Assembly: GCF_008801835.1 (NCBI RefSeq)
Contig: NZ_VZOW01000020.1
Location: forward strand, 38,344 to 102,343
Length of the DNA stretch: 64,000 bases
Origin: Cupriavidus pauculus
Lineage (GTDB): Bacteria; Pseudomonadota; Gammaproteobacteria; Burkholderiales; Burkholderiaceae
Direction of reading: 5' to 3'
Every line of letters starts with the position of its first letter. Positions within the stretch are counted from its first letter, which is position 1. Positions 9,625 to 18,863 of the stretch are shown here, one piece after another. The translations under genes were made by a program, and so were the position numbers. The notes below the pieces were generated by a model. That model ran no database searches and was not told the DNA's origin. It saw nothing but the letters and a program-made list of their open reading frames with translations.

Positions 9625-11255
9625 TCAGAGTGTAGACCACCAGATGGTGTTGTCGCCCTGGACTCCCTTCCACAGCATGTGCGTGATCCCGCCTATCGTA
9701 CACACGCCTGGCCCTTGCGACGTGCCGACGCCAGCCACGTTGATCTGGCCAGTAAACTCATTGCCATCGAAAAGAGAGAAATAAATGCCAGAGTCACCGG
9801 GAATGCCCTTCCACGCGAGCAGGATGCGATTCCCTCTGACGGTCGCCGATGGGCCATTGCTATTGCCGATATTCCGCCAAACGCCGCCTTCCGTTTCATT
9901 CTCGACATACGATACGACTCTCTGCGGCTGCCATATCGCCCCCGGCTGATTGTCGATCGACGACCAATAGACCAGATCGTCTCCCTCCACGCCTTTCCAG
10001 AACATGAAAAGTCGGCCATGAAGCGCTGCCAGCGCTGGCGGCGCCGATGTGTCCCCACACCGTTGATCTTGCGCTGCGGCGTCCAGTTTCCGCCTGAAAT
10101 GATCGACCAGTAGATTCCCTGATCGCCATCCACGCCCTTCCACGCCATGTAGATCGTGCCGTTAAAGTTTGCTAGCGCGGGGCGATGGTTTGAACCGACG
10201 TTTGGAATCTTGCGCTGCGGTGCCCAATCGCCGTCACCAATGATCGAGTAGTAAAGCCCTTGATCGCCCTTGACTCCTTTCCACGCCATGATCAGGCCAT
10301 TTGATGTATCACTCGCGCGGATGGTCGCGAGTGCGGGGCTTTCGGTTGATCCAATGCCTGAGATCTTCTTCTGTTGGCTCCAGACATTGTTCACAAGCTG
10401 CGATTCATAAATTCCTTGATCGTCTCCCGTTCCCTTCCAAACCATATGCAGGGTCTGAGTCGATGTCGCGCGTGACCGCACCGCAAGTGCAGGCCGGTCG
10501 CTGGTGGCCCGGTCACCCAGCTGTATTTGGGGGCGCCATCCGTAGAGATTCCTTATCGCATCGGTGCTCTCCGAGTCGATGACCGCTGCATTCAAGTCGT
10601 ATGGGTACATTAGAGAGCGCCGATCATTCGAATGAGACAGGCCAAGTACGTGACCAATCTCATGAAGCGAGACGGATAAAAGGCCGGCCGTTGTCCAGGC
10701 TTCGGCACTATCAAAATTGATCCGTCCACTTGGCGGATAGCCGCCATCCGCCAGTACACCGCCTGCAGATCCGAAATAGCTCCGTAGCTCAGTTCCGCCG
10801 AACCGCAGCTGGATGTCGCCGCCAGAATCGACGCGCGTGAAAGAGAAAAATCCGCTAGCTGCCTGCCACTGCGCGAAAGCCCCGGCGATCGTATTTACGA
10901 CGTCATTAGGCGGCAACCCGCTTCCCGCAGGGTCAATCGAGAAAGTCAGGACGCCTCTGTCCCAACGTCCGCCGGGAGACCCAAAAGTCTGAATTTGAGT
11001 TGGACCGTGCGATCCGTTAGGTACGCCACAATGCGGGCGGTTGAGAGCATCCAAAATCGCCTGGAGCGTTGGCGAATCGAAATCTCGAACCCGTGGGTGG
11101 AGCTGGATCCCGTTGCCGGAAGGCACATAGTGCGCAAGCGCGTCCCTCAAGGCGGCAGGCAGTTTGTCGTCAGGCTTGAGAGAGGAAAAATCGTGATCGA
11201 CGATCAGTCCTCGCGCAACCAGACTGTCATGTATATCTCGGAAACTTGTTGGCAT
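9625..11255 (-). pseudogene. MMP-like zinc metalloprotease (matrixin) with six C-terminal WKG repeats; frameshifted
   Basis: Translation starts at ATG 11255, with AAGGGG upstream. The N-terminal part has a prodomain-like segment ending in RPHCGVPNG, resembling the cysteine switch PRCGxPD of matrix metalloproteinases. The catalytic domain carries the zinc motif HEIGHVLGLSHS followed by a Met-turn (SLMYPYD). Six repeats of about 45-50 residues follow, each with a core like MAWKGVxGDQGIYWS, probably one beta-propeller. The reading frame breaks between repeats 3 and 4, near the TGTGT at 10048-10052. The rest (repeats 4-6, ending at 9625) continues in another minus-strand frame. Removing two bases, or adding one, restores an intact protein of about 540 residues. 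No signal peptide is visible. It may be a sequencing error or a recent mutation. Confidence 0.85.
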
Positions 11256-11560
11256 TGCAATGCCCCTTATTGATGTTTCGCCCAGATCAATCGGCGGAAA
11301 AAACCGAAAGATTGACGTTACGTCTTGATGACTCGCTAGCCAGGAATCGTTACCACGCCGCTTATCGCCAAGTCCGTCAAATGGCTTCCCTCGGGCCTGT
11401 ATCGGGACACAAGGATTTAGCGGGAATCCCGCATGGCAATCCCGCAAAGGAGTACGATCCGGTAGCGCAGGAATGTCGCGCGCTGCTTGCGCGTGGAGAA
11501 TATAGTTACGGACGGCACCGCTTACCTCCCCAAAAGAGGTTAGGGCGCGTGTCGGAGGTG

Positions 11561-12660
11561 CTACTCGAAACGGGTGAGATGGGGCCGCGGCACACCTAGC
11601 AATGCGCAAACGAGTTCGCCTTGCCGGCGCGTGTCCGTCTTCGCGAACAGATGCTTCAGATGCGTGCGGGCGGTTTCGATGCTGATCTGCAGACTATCGG
11701 CGGCAGCGGCCAGGCTGGCGCCGGACGCAAGGTGGTCTGCAAGGGCTGATTCGCGTTGCGTGAAGCGGTACTGCGCCCACGTGCGCATGTCCTTTCCGCA
11801 CGTGCCTTTGCTCTCGGTAACTAGCAGCAGTAGTCGCGCGCCCGCGGGTCCGCCCGATATGGCGGCGTCGAATCGCACGGGCGTCACCTGTAATGGCGCA
11901 TGCGGCGGCTGTCTTGTCAGGTAACAGGTGGGACCAGGGCATTGCGCGTTGCCCATGAGTGCTGTGCTGGCGATTGCAGCGTGTAGGCGCTCGACTTCGT
12001 GGGGATGCGACGCTGATATCTTGTCGCGCGAAATCAACAGCCCATCGCCAGCCAGCGCCTCCGCGCGTGCGTTGACGAAGACGGGGCGCAGGCGGGCATC
12101 CAGCAGGATCACGCCCACATGGACATGGGCCAGCGCGTCATATATGCAGTGCGTCTGTACCGAAACGATATCGAGGCGCGATCGCACCGCTAGCGCGGCC
12201 TGCAAATGCGGCGCCATGTATGCGGCAAGCCTGACGTCGTCGGCATCGAAATCGGGCTGACCTAGCAGGCGCCCTGCCACGAAATAGCGCGGCCTGCGCT
12301 CACGCTGCGGCAATGGCACGAGCATGCCGTAGAAGCCGTCTACCTTGCGGATGCAGTGCTGATAGAGCTTGGAACGGGCAAACTCCACGTCGCTAATGCG
12401 GGCGGTCTGCCGTGTCGGCACGCCTTCCGAATCCACGCGGGGCAGTTGTGGCTCAGTTCGTGGCTGAGCAGGGTGACGGCCTCGCGATCCATACCAACCG
12501 ACGCCAGCAGCATGGTCGGCGTCTCGGCGTCGACCACCATGCCGCAAGGCGCATCGAGCACTTTCGTCATGCCCGCTAGCGCGTCGGTCCATGCACTGTC
12601 GTCCAGCGCAGCCTGGTACGTCCGCTCCAGCGCCATCAGCACGGCATGCATTCGGTCCAT
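11561..12660 (-). pseudogene. LuxR-family transcriptional regulator, frameshifted
   Basis: Two overlapping minus-strand frames together make one regulator. The N-terminal 75 or so residues (MDRMHAVLMALERTYQAALD onward) are read from ATG 12660. The remainder (VPTRQTARISDVEF onward) is in a frame shifted by one base. The likely break is the GGGG run at 12439-12442: one more base there joins ELSHNCP to RVDSEGVPTRQ. The C-terminus has a LuxR-type helix-turn-helix: RFTQRESALADHLASGAS, then LQISIETARTHLKHLFAKT. A PAS-like region lies around LLDARLRPVFVNARAEAL. The target genes are unknown. The adjacent metalloprotease gene is also frameshifted. Confidence 0.75.
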
Positions 12661-12798
12661 ATACCAATCTCACCGGGCGAACGCGACCCTGCGATTCTAG
12701 GTAAGCGCAGTGCCGTCGGTGCTGCATCATTTTTAATTCGCCGATAAATCAGAAGAGGAGGGTGCCGAAATTGCCGCTTCTGTGTGCGTGGTTCGATG

Positions 12799-13704
12799 TC
12801 ACGCGCCCGGTGGTTTCGCTGCGCCTCTCTGGATCAGCATGTCAAAGAGAAACTGCGCGGCCGGCGCCAGCGGGCGTCCTCGGCGAGAGATCAATCCCAG
12901 GGTTCGGGTGATCGCTGGTTCTGTCAGTGGTATCGCAAGTAGCCCACTGCTGGATTTCGGCGGCAACGCCATTCTCGGCACCACACCGATTCCCAGGCCC
13001 GCCTCGACCAGACTTACCAAGGCGGGTACATGGTTTACCTCGCAGTACCAGCGCGGTCTGACCGGCAGTCGCGCCAAGGCCTGGTCGATCAGCAAGCGAT
13101 TACCGCTGCCTTGCGCGAGCGTGATGTAGTCAAACCCTCCAAGGTCTTTCCATTGGACGCTTTTTTGCGTGGCCAACGGATGCCCTTTGCGACAGGCAAC
13201 AACAAACGCCTCTTCAATCAATGGGCAGAATTCGATGTCGGGCTCCTGTGTCCCGATATAGGTCAGTCCGAAATCGGCATCGCCGCGCGTGACGGCAAGC
13301 AGGACATCCCCGGAGGACTCGTCAATGATGCGCAGCCGTATCCCCGGATATCGCGCGTGATACGGCCCCACTACGGAAGGCAGGAAATGTCCGACCGCGG
13401 ACGGCACGCAGGCCAGCGTCACCTCGCCCGACAGCCGCTCAGAAACGGTCTGTATGCCGAGCATGGCCTCTTCCAACTCGTTGATGACGTTGCGCGCCTT
13501 GTGGACAAACATGCGGCCCAGCGTCGTCAACTCGACCTTCCGGGTAGTCCGCGTGAAAAGCGCGACGCCCAGCGCCTCTTCCAGTTTGTCCACCCGACGC
13601 GACAGCGCCGACTGCGACAGGAACATCGCGTCTGAAGCCGCTTTAAAGCTGCCCAGATCGGCGACGGCCAGAAACGCGCGTAAATCGGCTAGATCGAAAT
13701 TCAT
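12799..13704 (-). CDS. LysR-family transcriptional regulator
   Basis: The 301-residue protein begins MNFDLADLRAFLAVADLGSF, with a LysR helix-turn-helix (AASDAMFLSQSALSRRVDKLE) at residues 22-45 and a type-2 periplasmic-fold effector domain behind it. It is divergent from the Bug receptor/Ldh operon starting at 13820, with a short inverted repeat (13715-13726) just outside its start codon. I infer that it controls that operon in response to a hydroxyacid or carboxylate. Confidence 0.92.
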   Translation of the reverse strand: MNFDLADLRAFLAVADLGSFKAASDAMFLSQSALSRRVDKLEEALGVALFTRTTRKVELTTLGRMFVHKARNVINELEEAMLGIQTVSERLSGEVTLACVPSAVGHFLPSVVGPYHARYPGIRLRIIDESSGDVLLAVTRGDADFGLTYIGTQEPDIEFCPLIEEAFVVACRKGHPLATQKSVQWKDLGGFDYITLAQGSGNRLLIDQALARLPVRPRWYCEVNHVPALVSLVEAGLGIGVVPRMALPPKSSSGLLAIPLTEPAITRTLGLISRRGRPLAPAAQFLFDMLIQRGAAKPPGA

Positions 13705-13714
13705 GTGGTAGACG

Positions 13715-13726
13715 CAAGAATACTTG
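13715..13726. promoter_or_regulatory. Short inverted repeat, candidate LysR site
   Basis: CAAG-AATA-CTTG is a perfect 4-bp-arm palindrome. It extends imperfectly to GCAAGAATACTTGT and lies about 10 bp upstream of the minus-strand LysR start, in the 115-bp divergent region with the Bug receptor gene. The arms are short, so the call rests mainly on position. Confidence 0.3.
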
Positions 13727-13819
13727 TGATTTTTGCACTTTACACCGTAATCCAGTACACGCGATCATGCGCAGCACGGACGGCGACGTCATGCTGTCCT
13801 GACTACAGCAGGAGACAAA

Positions 13820-14827
13820 ATGCCTAAAAACAGACGCGAGCCGATACGCGGCATGTCGCGCCGTGCTGCGCTTGCCGCGCTCGCAATTCCGCTCGCCACG
13901 GTGTTGATTCCCGCGCACGCGGCAACGTGGACACCCGTCAGACCAATCCGCCTGATCGTGCCATACGGTCCCGGCGGAAGCTCGGACGCCATTGCCCGCG
14001 TCATCGCGGCCGAAATGTCGAAGGGCCTTGGCCAACAGATCGTGGTGGACAACAAGGGCGGCGGCCAGGGTGTCATCGCGATGCAGGAAACCGCACGCGC
14101 CGCGCCCGACGGCTATACGCTGGTTCTTGGTCACGTTGGCACGCTTGCCGTCAACCCAGCCATGATGCGCAAGCTTCCCTACGATGCCGCGAAGGACTTC
14201 ACGCCGGTGACGTTGCTCGCGAAAGTGCCGATGGTGTTCGCCGTGGGACCTACAGTCCATAGCGATTCCATCAAGGCATTCATCAAGCAGGCCAAGGCGA
14301 AGCCTGGCGCGATGACCTACGGATCGGCGGGCAACGGTAGCGCTGGCAATGTCGCCTTCGAAATGCTCAAGCAGACCGCGCACATCGATCTTGTGCACGT
14401 GCCGTACAAAGGCACCGGCGCGCAGATTACCGACTTGCTCGCCGGCAACATCGACGCCGCATCGGCGGGCCTGGCCGGCATTCTGCAACACGCCAAGGCC
14501 GGAAAGCTGCGCATCCTCGCGGTTGGATCGTCACAACGCCTGGCGCCGATCCCCAACGTTCCCACCATTGCCGAGGAAGGCTACCCGGGATTCGAAAGCT
14601 CCCAATGGTTCGGGCTTTTGGCACCCGCAGGCACGCCCGCAGCGGTTGTCAGTCGTCTCCATGCCGAGGCCGTAAAGGCCCTGGCTACGCCACTTGTGCG
14701 ACAACGCCTTGCAGAGGACGCCAGCACGCCCGAAGGCGCCGGCAGTGCCGAGTTCGCGGCATTCATTCGAGGCGAACAACAGCGCTGGGGCACCGTCATC
14801 CGCAGCGCAGGCATCCAGGCCAACTAA
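13820..14827 (+). CDS. Bug/TctC-family tripartite tricarboxylate-type solute receptor
   Basis: The 335-residue periplasmic binding protein is of the Bug (TctC) family, which is greatly expanded in Bordetella and Cupriavidus. A signal peptide with a twin-arginine-like start (MSRRAALAALAI) ends at HAA. Family blocks are PIRLIVPYGPGGSSD near residue 42, NKGGGQGVIAMQ, and YGSAGNGSAGNVA. GGAG lies upstream of ATG 13820. No TctA or TctB gene is linked; the only TctA gene here is at 23599. It is followed after 21 bp by the Ldh gene and probably co-transcribed, so the ligand may be a 2-hydroxy- or 2-oxo-carboxylate. Confidence 0.92.
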   Translation: MPKNRREPIRGMSRRAALAALAIPLATVLIPAHAATWTPVRPIRLIVPYGPGGSSDAIARVIAAEMSKGLGQQIVVDNKGGGQGVIAMQETARAAPDGYTLVLGHVGTLAVNPAMMRKLPYDAAKDFTPVTLLAKVPMVFAVGPTVHSDSIKAFIKQAKAKPGAMTYGSAGNGSAGNVAFEMLKQTAHIDLVHVPYKGTGAQITDLLAGNIDAASAGLAGILQHAKAGKLRILAVGSSQRLAPIPNVPTIAEEGYPGFESSQWFGLLAPAGTPAAVVSRLHAEAVKALATPLVRQRLAEDASTPEGAGSAEFAAFIRGEQQRWGTVIRSAGIQAN

Positions 14828-14848
14828 AACCTTCAGAGATTTTCCAGC

Positions 14849-15892
14849 ATGCAACAAGATCGAGTTTTCCTATCCGAAGCCGAACTCCGCCAACTCGGAA
14901 CGCGTGCGTTCCAGGGCCTGGGCCTGACCGAAAACGATGCCCGTGATGTCATTGACATCCTCGTGCTGGCAGACCTTTTCGGGTTGAGTACTCATGGCCT
15001 GTCCCGCATCGAATCCTATGGCGAACGCCTTTTGTCCGGCGGCATCTCGGCACGCCCGGCCATCACCGTCGAACGCGCGGCACCGGCGTTGGTAAAAGTC
15101 GATGGCGGCAACGCCGTTGGGCCGCTCGCGGGCATGAAGGCACTGCGCGCCGCCATGGAAGTCGCCGGGGAATTCGGCATCGGCATGGCCTTCGTGCGGG
15201 GCAGCAACCACTTCGGGCCGGTTTCGCCCTACAGCTACATTGCGGCGCAAGCCGGGTTCGCCAGCATGATTGGCAGCAACGCCACGACGACCATCGCGCC
15301 GTGGGGCGGCAGCGATGCGCGTCTGGGCAACAGCCCGCTAGGCTTCGGCGTACCGGGGCATGACGGCCGCCACTTCCTGCTGGACATGGCCATGAGCGTG
15401 GCCGCACGCGCCAAGATTCGCAATGCGCTCAAGGCAGGGCAGCCCATTCCGGATTCCTGGGCCACCGATGCGCAAGGAAGACAAACCACAGACCCTAAAG
15501 CCGCCCTCGATGGCTTTCTGCTACCGATTGGCGGGCACAAAGGCTATGGGCTGGCGCTGATGGTCGATCTCTTCGCTGGGTTGCTCTCGGACGCGGCATA
15601 CCTCACGCACGTCAAGTCGTGGGTCGATGCACCTGACGAGCCACAGAACCTCGGCCATTTCTTTATCCTGATAGATACCCGGCGACTAGGCCCGACGCAA
15701 TGGCTGGCTGCGCGCATGAAGGACTTTGCGGATATCCTCCATGGCAGCGCACCGGCCGAGCCTGGCAAGCCGGTGATCGTTCCCGGAGAGATCGAGCTCG
15801 ACAAGCTGAGGCATCAGCGCGAAAAGGGCATTGCGATGGACCCGGCCGTGAAGGCCCTGCTGGATCGACATGCGAACGCCAAGGCGAACTGA
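14849..15892 (+). CDS. Ldh-family NAD(P)-dependent oxidoreductase (malate/L-lactate dehydrogenase family)
   Basis: The 347-residue protein belongs to the YlbC/ComC/AllD family, soluble NAD(P)-dependent dehydrogenases acting on malate, ureidoglycolate, sulfolactate or similar 2-hydroxyacids. Family marks include LVLADLFGLSTHGLSRIESY near residue 35, the catalytic-histidine region FVRGSNHFGPVSPYSY near residue 115, LDMAMSVAARAKIRNALKAG near residue 178, and LPIGGHKGYGLALMVD near residue 225. It lies between a Bug receptor gene and a substrate-binding-like gene on the plus strand. The exact substrate cannot be read from the sequence. Confidence 0.9.
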   Translation: MQQDRVFLSEAELRQLGTRAFQGLGLTENDARDVIDILVLADLFGLSTHGLSRIESYGERLLSGGISARPAITVERAAPALVKVDGGNAVGPLAGMKALRAAMEVAGEFGIGMAFVRGSNHFGPVSPYSYIAAQAGFASMIGSNATTTIAPWGGSDARLGNSPLGFGVPGHDGRHFLLDMAMSVAARAKIRNALKAGQPIPDSWATDAQGRQTTDPKAALDGFLLPIGGHKGYGLALMVDLFAGLLSDAAYLTHVKSWVDAPDEPQNLGHFFILIDTRRLGPTQWLAARMKDFADILHGSAPAEPGKPVIVPGEIELDKLRHQREKGIAMDPAVKALLDRHANAKAN

Positions 15893-15913
15893 ATCACACA
15901 CTCCGGAGGCACC

Positions 15914-16645
15914 ATGAGCTATAACGATGCACGGCGCGAGCTTGCGCCGACTGGAATCTTTCGCGCGTCCATCAATGTTGGCAACCCAATCCTCGCGAAC
16001 CTCGATGCAGACGGAAAACCATTCGGCGTTTCAGTAGACCTGGCCGGCGAGTTTGCGCGTCGCCTTGGCATACCGCTGGAACTTGTCGTGTTCGACTCCG
16101 CGGGAAAGTCGGTCGATGCGGTCACGGCCGAACAGGCCGACTTCGGATTCTTTGCCGTCGATCCGGTCCGCGGAGCGGGCATTGCGTTCTCCGCACCCTA
16201 CGTGCTGATCGAGGGCGCATACCTGGTCAAGAACGACTCCCCGGTCAGAACCAACGACGAAGTCGACCGTGCTGGACGCAGTGTTGTCGTGGGCACAGGG
16301 AGTGCCTACGACCTGTATCTCACGCGCGCGTTGCAGCATGCCCAGATCGTGCGCGCCCCGACGTCGCCATCGGTCGTGCAAACATTCCTGGAACAGGATG
16401 CGGACGTGGCTGCGGGCGTTCGGCAGCAATTGGAGGCCGATGCCGCGCGCACGCCGGGCCAGAGGCTGCTGCCGGGCCGCTTCATGGTCATCCAGCAGGC
16501 CATGGGCATTCCCAAGGCCCGAAGCCCTGAGGCGGTGGACGTGCTACGGCAATTCGTCGAGGAAATGAAGGCCTCCGGCTTCGTTGCGGACGCGCTCGCA
16601 CGTCATGGAATCGAGGGTGCGTCGGTCGCACCCATGGCGTCATAG
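15914..16645 (+). CDS. Substrate-binding-like (SBP_bac_3) protein without signal peptide
   Basis: The 243-residue protein has the fold of amino-acid ABC receptors: RASINVGNPILANLDADGKPFGVSVDLAGEFARRLG near the start, then DFGFFAVDPVRGAGIAFSAPYVLIEGAYLV. It begins MSYNDARRELAP with no signal peptide, and CGGAGG lies about 8 bases before the ATG, so this start is well supported. It therefore should stay in the cytoplasm, where it could be a sensor or an enzyme of the cyclohexadienyl-dehydratase type rather than a transporter receptor. It is the third gene of the Bug-Ldh operon (21-bp gap). Confidence 0.8.
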   Translation: MSYNDARRELAPTGIFRASINVGNPILANLDADGKPFGVSVDLAGEFARRLGIPLELVVFDSAGKSVDAVTAEQADFGFFAVDPVRGAGIAFSAPYVLIEGAYLVKNDSPVRTNDEVDRAGRSVVVGTGSAYDLYLTRALQHAQIVRAPTSPSVVQTFLEQDADVAAGVRQQLEADAARTPGQRLLPGRFMVIQQAMGIPKARSPEAVDVLRQFVEEMKASGFVADALARHGIEGASVAPMAS

Positions 16646-16736
16646 CGACTGAACGGGCTCGCTCCGACGCGACAATGCGAGCGGCAGCGACGGGCACACC
16701 AGCGCTACGTGCCCGTCGCCATTCGGCAAAGCCCGC

Positions 16737-17744
16737 TCACTTTTCTTGCCATGGCATTTCCTTCCACAGTTGACGGAAACCTGCTTCGCCGCGTTCGAGT
16801 TCGGCGGCGTATGCGGCCGGAGCCAGGTAACGCAGCGGCGCAAACATGGCGTCGGCCTGTTGCTTGAACTGCGGGTCCGCCGCAACCTTGGCCATGGCAT
16901 CGACGAGCTTCTTCTTGACCGGCTCCGGCAGGCCCTTCGGTGCGGCCAGCCAGCGCAATGACGCGAGCTCGATGTTGTAGCCCTGCTCACGGAACGTCGA
17001 CACATTGGGCGCCAGCACAGCACGCGACAGTCCCATCTGTCCCAGGAATTTCAGCGGCGTGCCGCCTTTCTGGTAGGCCAGCGCTTCGCCGACATTGATG
17101 GCGCCAATGGTGATCTGCTGACCCGCCAGCGCGCCGCGTACTTCGCCGGCACCCTTGTAGCCCACATGCGTCATCTTCACGGCCGCCGCCCGCTCGAACA
17201 GCAGCATCGCGAGATGGTCATCCGAGCCCACGCCCGTGGTGCCGACTTTGACGGCGCCCGGATTGGCCTTGGCATACTTCACGAGCGTTGCCAAAGAATC
17301 GATATTGCTCGATTGGTGGACGGTGAATGCGCCCGGATCGTCTACCAGGTTGCCGATGAGGTCGTAGCTCTTCCATGTGAACGTCGACTTTCGTTCGATG
17401 GGAATCGTCAACAGGTTCGGTGTGTTGATAAAGCCGATGGTGTAGCCGTCTGGCGTGGCGCGTGCCAGTTCGGCAAAGCCAATGGCGCCGCCGGCCCCTG
17501 GCTTGTTCTGGACCACGATGGTTGCGCCGAGCTCTTTCTCAAGATGCCTTGCGAGCAGGCGGGCGACCAGATCGGTGCCGCCACCCGGTGCGTAAGCCAC
17601 GATCATCTCGATGGGCCGATTCGGCCAGGCGGCGGGTTGCGCCTGTGATGAGGCGGATGCCAGGGCGCCCGCCATACCGACGAATGAGCTCGCGGCAAGA
17701 TAAAGGGATAGGCGCCGACGACGGAAGTCGGGGTTGCTGTGCAT
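16737..17744 (-). CDS. Bug/TctC-family solute receptor
   Basis: The 335-residue periplasmic receptor has a signal peptide (MHSNPDFRRRRLSLYLAASS, cleavage near AQA-QPAAWP) and the Bug blocks PIEMIVAYAPGGGTDLVAR, QNKPGAGGAIGFAEL and KVGTTGVGSDDHLAM. AGGAGACAAG precedes the ATG at 17744. It is the last gene of a minus-strand run with the 2-hydroxyacid dehydrogenase, RraA-like and FMN dehydrogenase genes, and converges on the plus-strand Bug-Ldh operon. No linked membrane subunits are present. Confidence 0.92.
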   Translation of the reverse strand: MHSNPDFRRRRLSLYLAASSFVGMAGALASASSQAQPAAWPNRPIEMIVAYAPGGGTDLVARLLARHLEKELGATIVVQNKPGAGGAIGFAELARATPDGYTIGFINTPNLLTIPIERKSTFTWKSYDLIGNLVDDPGAFTVHQSSNIDSLATLVKYAKANPGAVKVGTTGVGSDDHLAMLLFERAAAVKMTHVGYKGAGEVRGALAGQQITIGAINVGEALAYQKGGTPLKFLGQMGLSRAVLAPNVSTFREQGYNIELASLRWLAAPKGLPEPVKKKLVDAMAKVAADPQFKQQADAMFAPLRYLAPAAYAAELERGEAGFRQLWKEMPWQEK

Positions 17745-17804
17745 GATCTTGTCTCCTCACCGACCTATCTGGCCGGCATATTGTTGTGATGATTGCGTGC
17801 GTGG

Positions 17805-18863
17805 TCAGCTAGCGGTAACGAGCAAGGCTGCTTCCATCCGTTGGCGCACCCTGGGCCACACTCCCGGGTTCACCAGACGTTCGGGCCTCTCGCCTTTTGC
17901 CAGCAATGCCAGGATTTGCGTGGCGGCCAATGTAGCGTTCCTGCGTCGGGCGTCATGTGTCACGCCTGCCGTGTGAAAGGTGGCAACGACGTTGTTGAGC
18001 GTCAGAAGTGGATGGCCGGGAGGAGGCGGTTCCTGGTCCCAGACGTCCAGGCCAGCGCCCGCAAGGTGTCCGCTGGACAGCGCCGCGTAAAGGGCTGCCT
18101 CATCGTGGATACCGCCTCGTGCAGTGCTGACAAAGATGCTGCCTCGACGCATTGCCGCGAAGGCTGCAGCATTCATCATCCCGAGCGTGCTGGCGTTGCG
18201 CGGGCAGTGCAGCGACACGATGTCGGACGTGCGCAGCAACTCGTCGAATGAGACGGCTTTGGCGCCGCGCTTTGCCATCTCTGCGCTATCGAGATACGGG
18301 TCATAGCCAATCACGCGCATGCCGAAGGCGCGGCCCAGCGCTGCAGCGCGGCTCCCGGCATGTCCGACGCCGACCACGCCTAAAGTGCGTCCACGGAGTT
18401 CGTGGCCCATCAGGTCTTCGCGGCTGCCGGTGGTATGGGTCTTCATGCGCTGGTCCGATTCAGGGATGCGGCGCATCACCGCTAGCATCAGCCCGAACGC
18501 CATCTCCGCCACGGAATCGGCGTTGCCGCCAGCCTGATTCATCACGGCCACACCCGCGGCCGTGCAGGCATCGATATCGATCGTGTCGCAACCAGAGCCG
18601 CTCGACGACACGGCCAGCAGATGCGGACAACGCGCGAGAAGCTCGGTCGTCACGAACCAGCGTCGAGGCAGTTCGTCCTTGGCGGCCGTAATCTGATACA
18701 CGTGGGCTTCCGAAAGGCGGGCCCACGCCTCTTCATCAGCACCTTCGCGCTGGCACGTGTGCAGCGTGACATCGGCGGCTTCGCCCACAATGCGATTGAA
18801 TGCGGGATCCAGCCAATAGTCGAATCGAACGACCTGGCGCTTTGCAGAACGCGGCCGACTCAC
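17805..18863 (-). CDS. D-isomer-specific 2-hydroxyacid dehydrogenase
   Basis: The 352-residue NAD(P)-dependent enzyme interconverts 2-hydroxy and 2-oxo acids. The nucleotide-binding motif is GVVGVGHAGSRAAALGRAFG near residue 165, followed by the acidic end of strand 2 (VIGYDPY). The catalytic triad is visible as Arg in STARGG, Glu in WDQEPPPPGHPL and His in ATFHTAGVT. It overlaps the upstream RraA-like gene by 4 bp, so the two are translationally coupled. The Bug receptor gene follows, suggesting uptake and oxidation of the same hydroxyacid. Confidence 0.92.
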   Translation of the reverse strand: MSRPRSAKRQVVRFDYWLDPAFNRIVGEAADVTLHTCQREGADEEAWARLSEAHVYQITAAKDELPRRWFVTTELLARCPHLLAVSSSGSGCDTIDIDACTAAGVAVMNQAGGNADSVAEMAFGLMLAVMRRIPESDQRMKTHTTGSREDLMGHELRGRTLGVVGVGHAGSRAAALGRAFGMRVIGYDPYLDSAEMAKRGAKAVSFDELLRTSDIVSLHCPRNASTLGMMNAAAFAAMRRGSIFVSTARGGIHDEAALYAALSSGHLAGAGLDVWDQEPPPPGHPLLTLNNVVATFHTAGVTHDARRRNATLAATQILALLAKGERPERLVNPGVWPRVRQRMEAALLVTAS

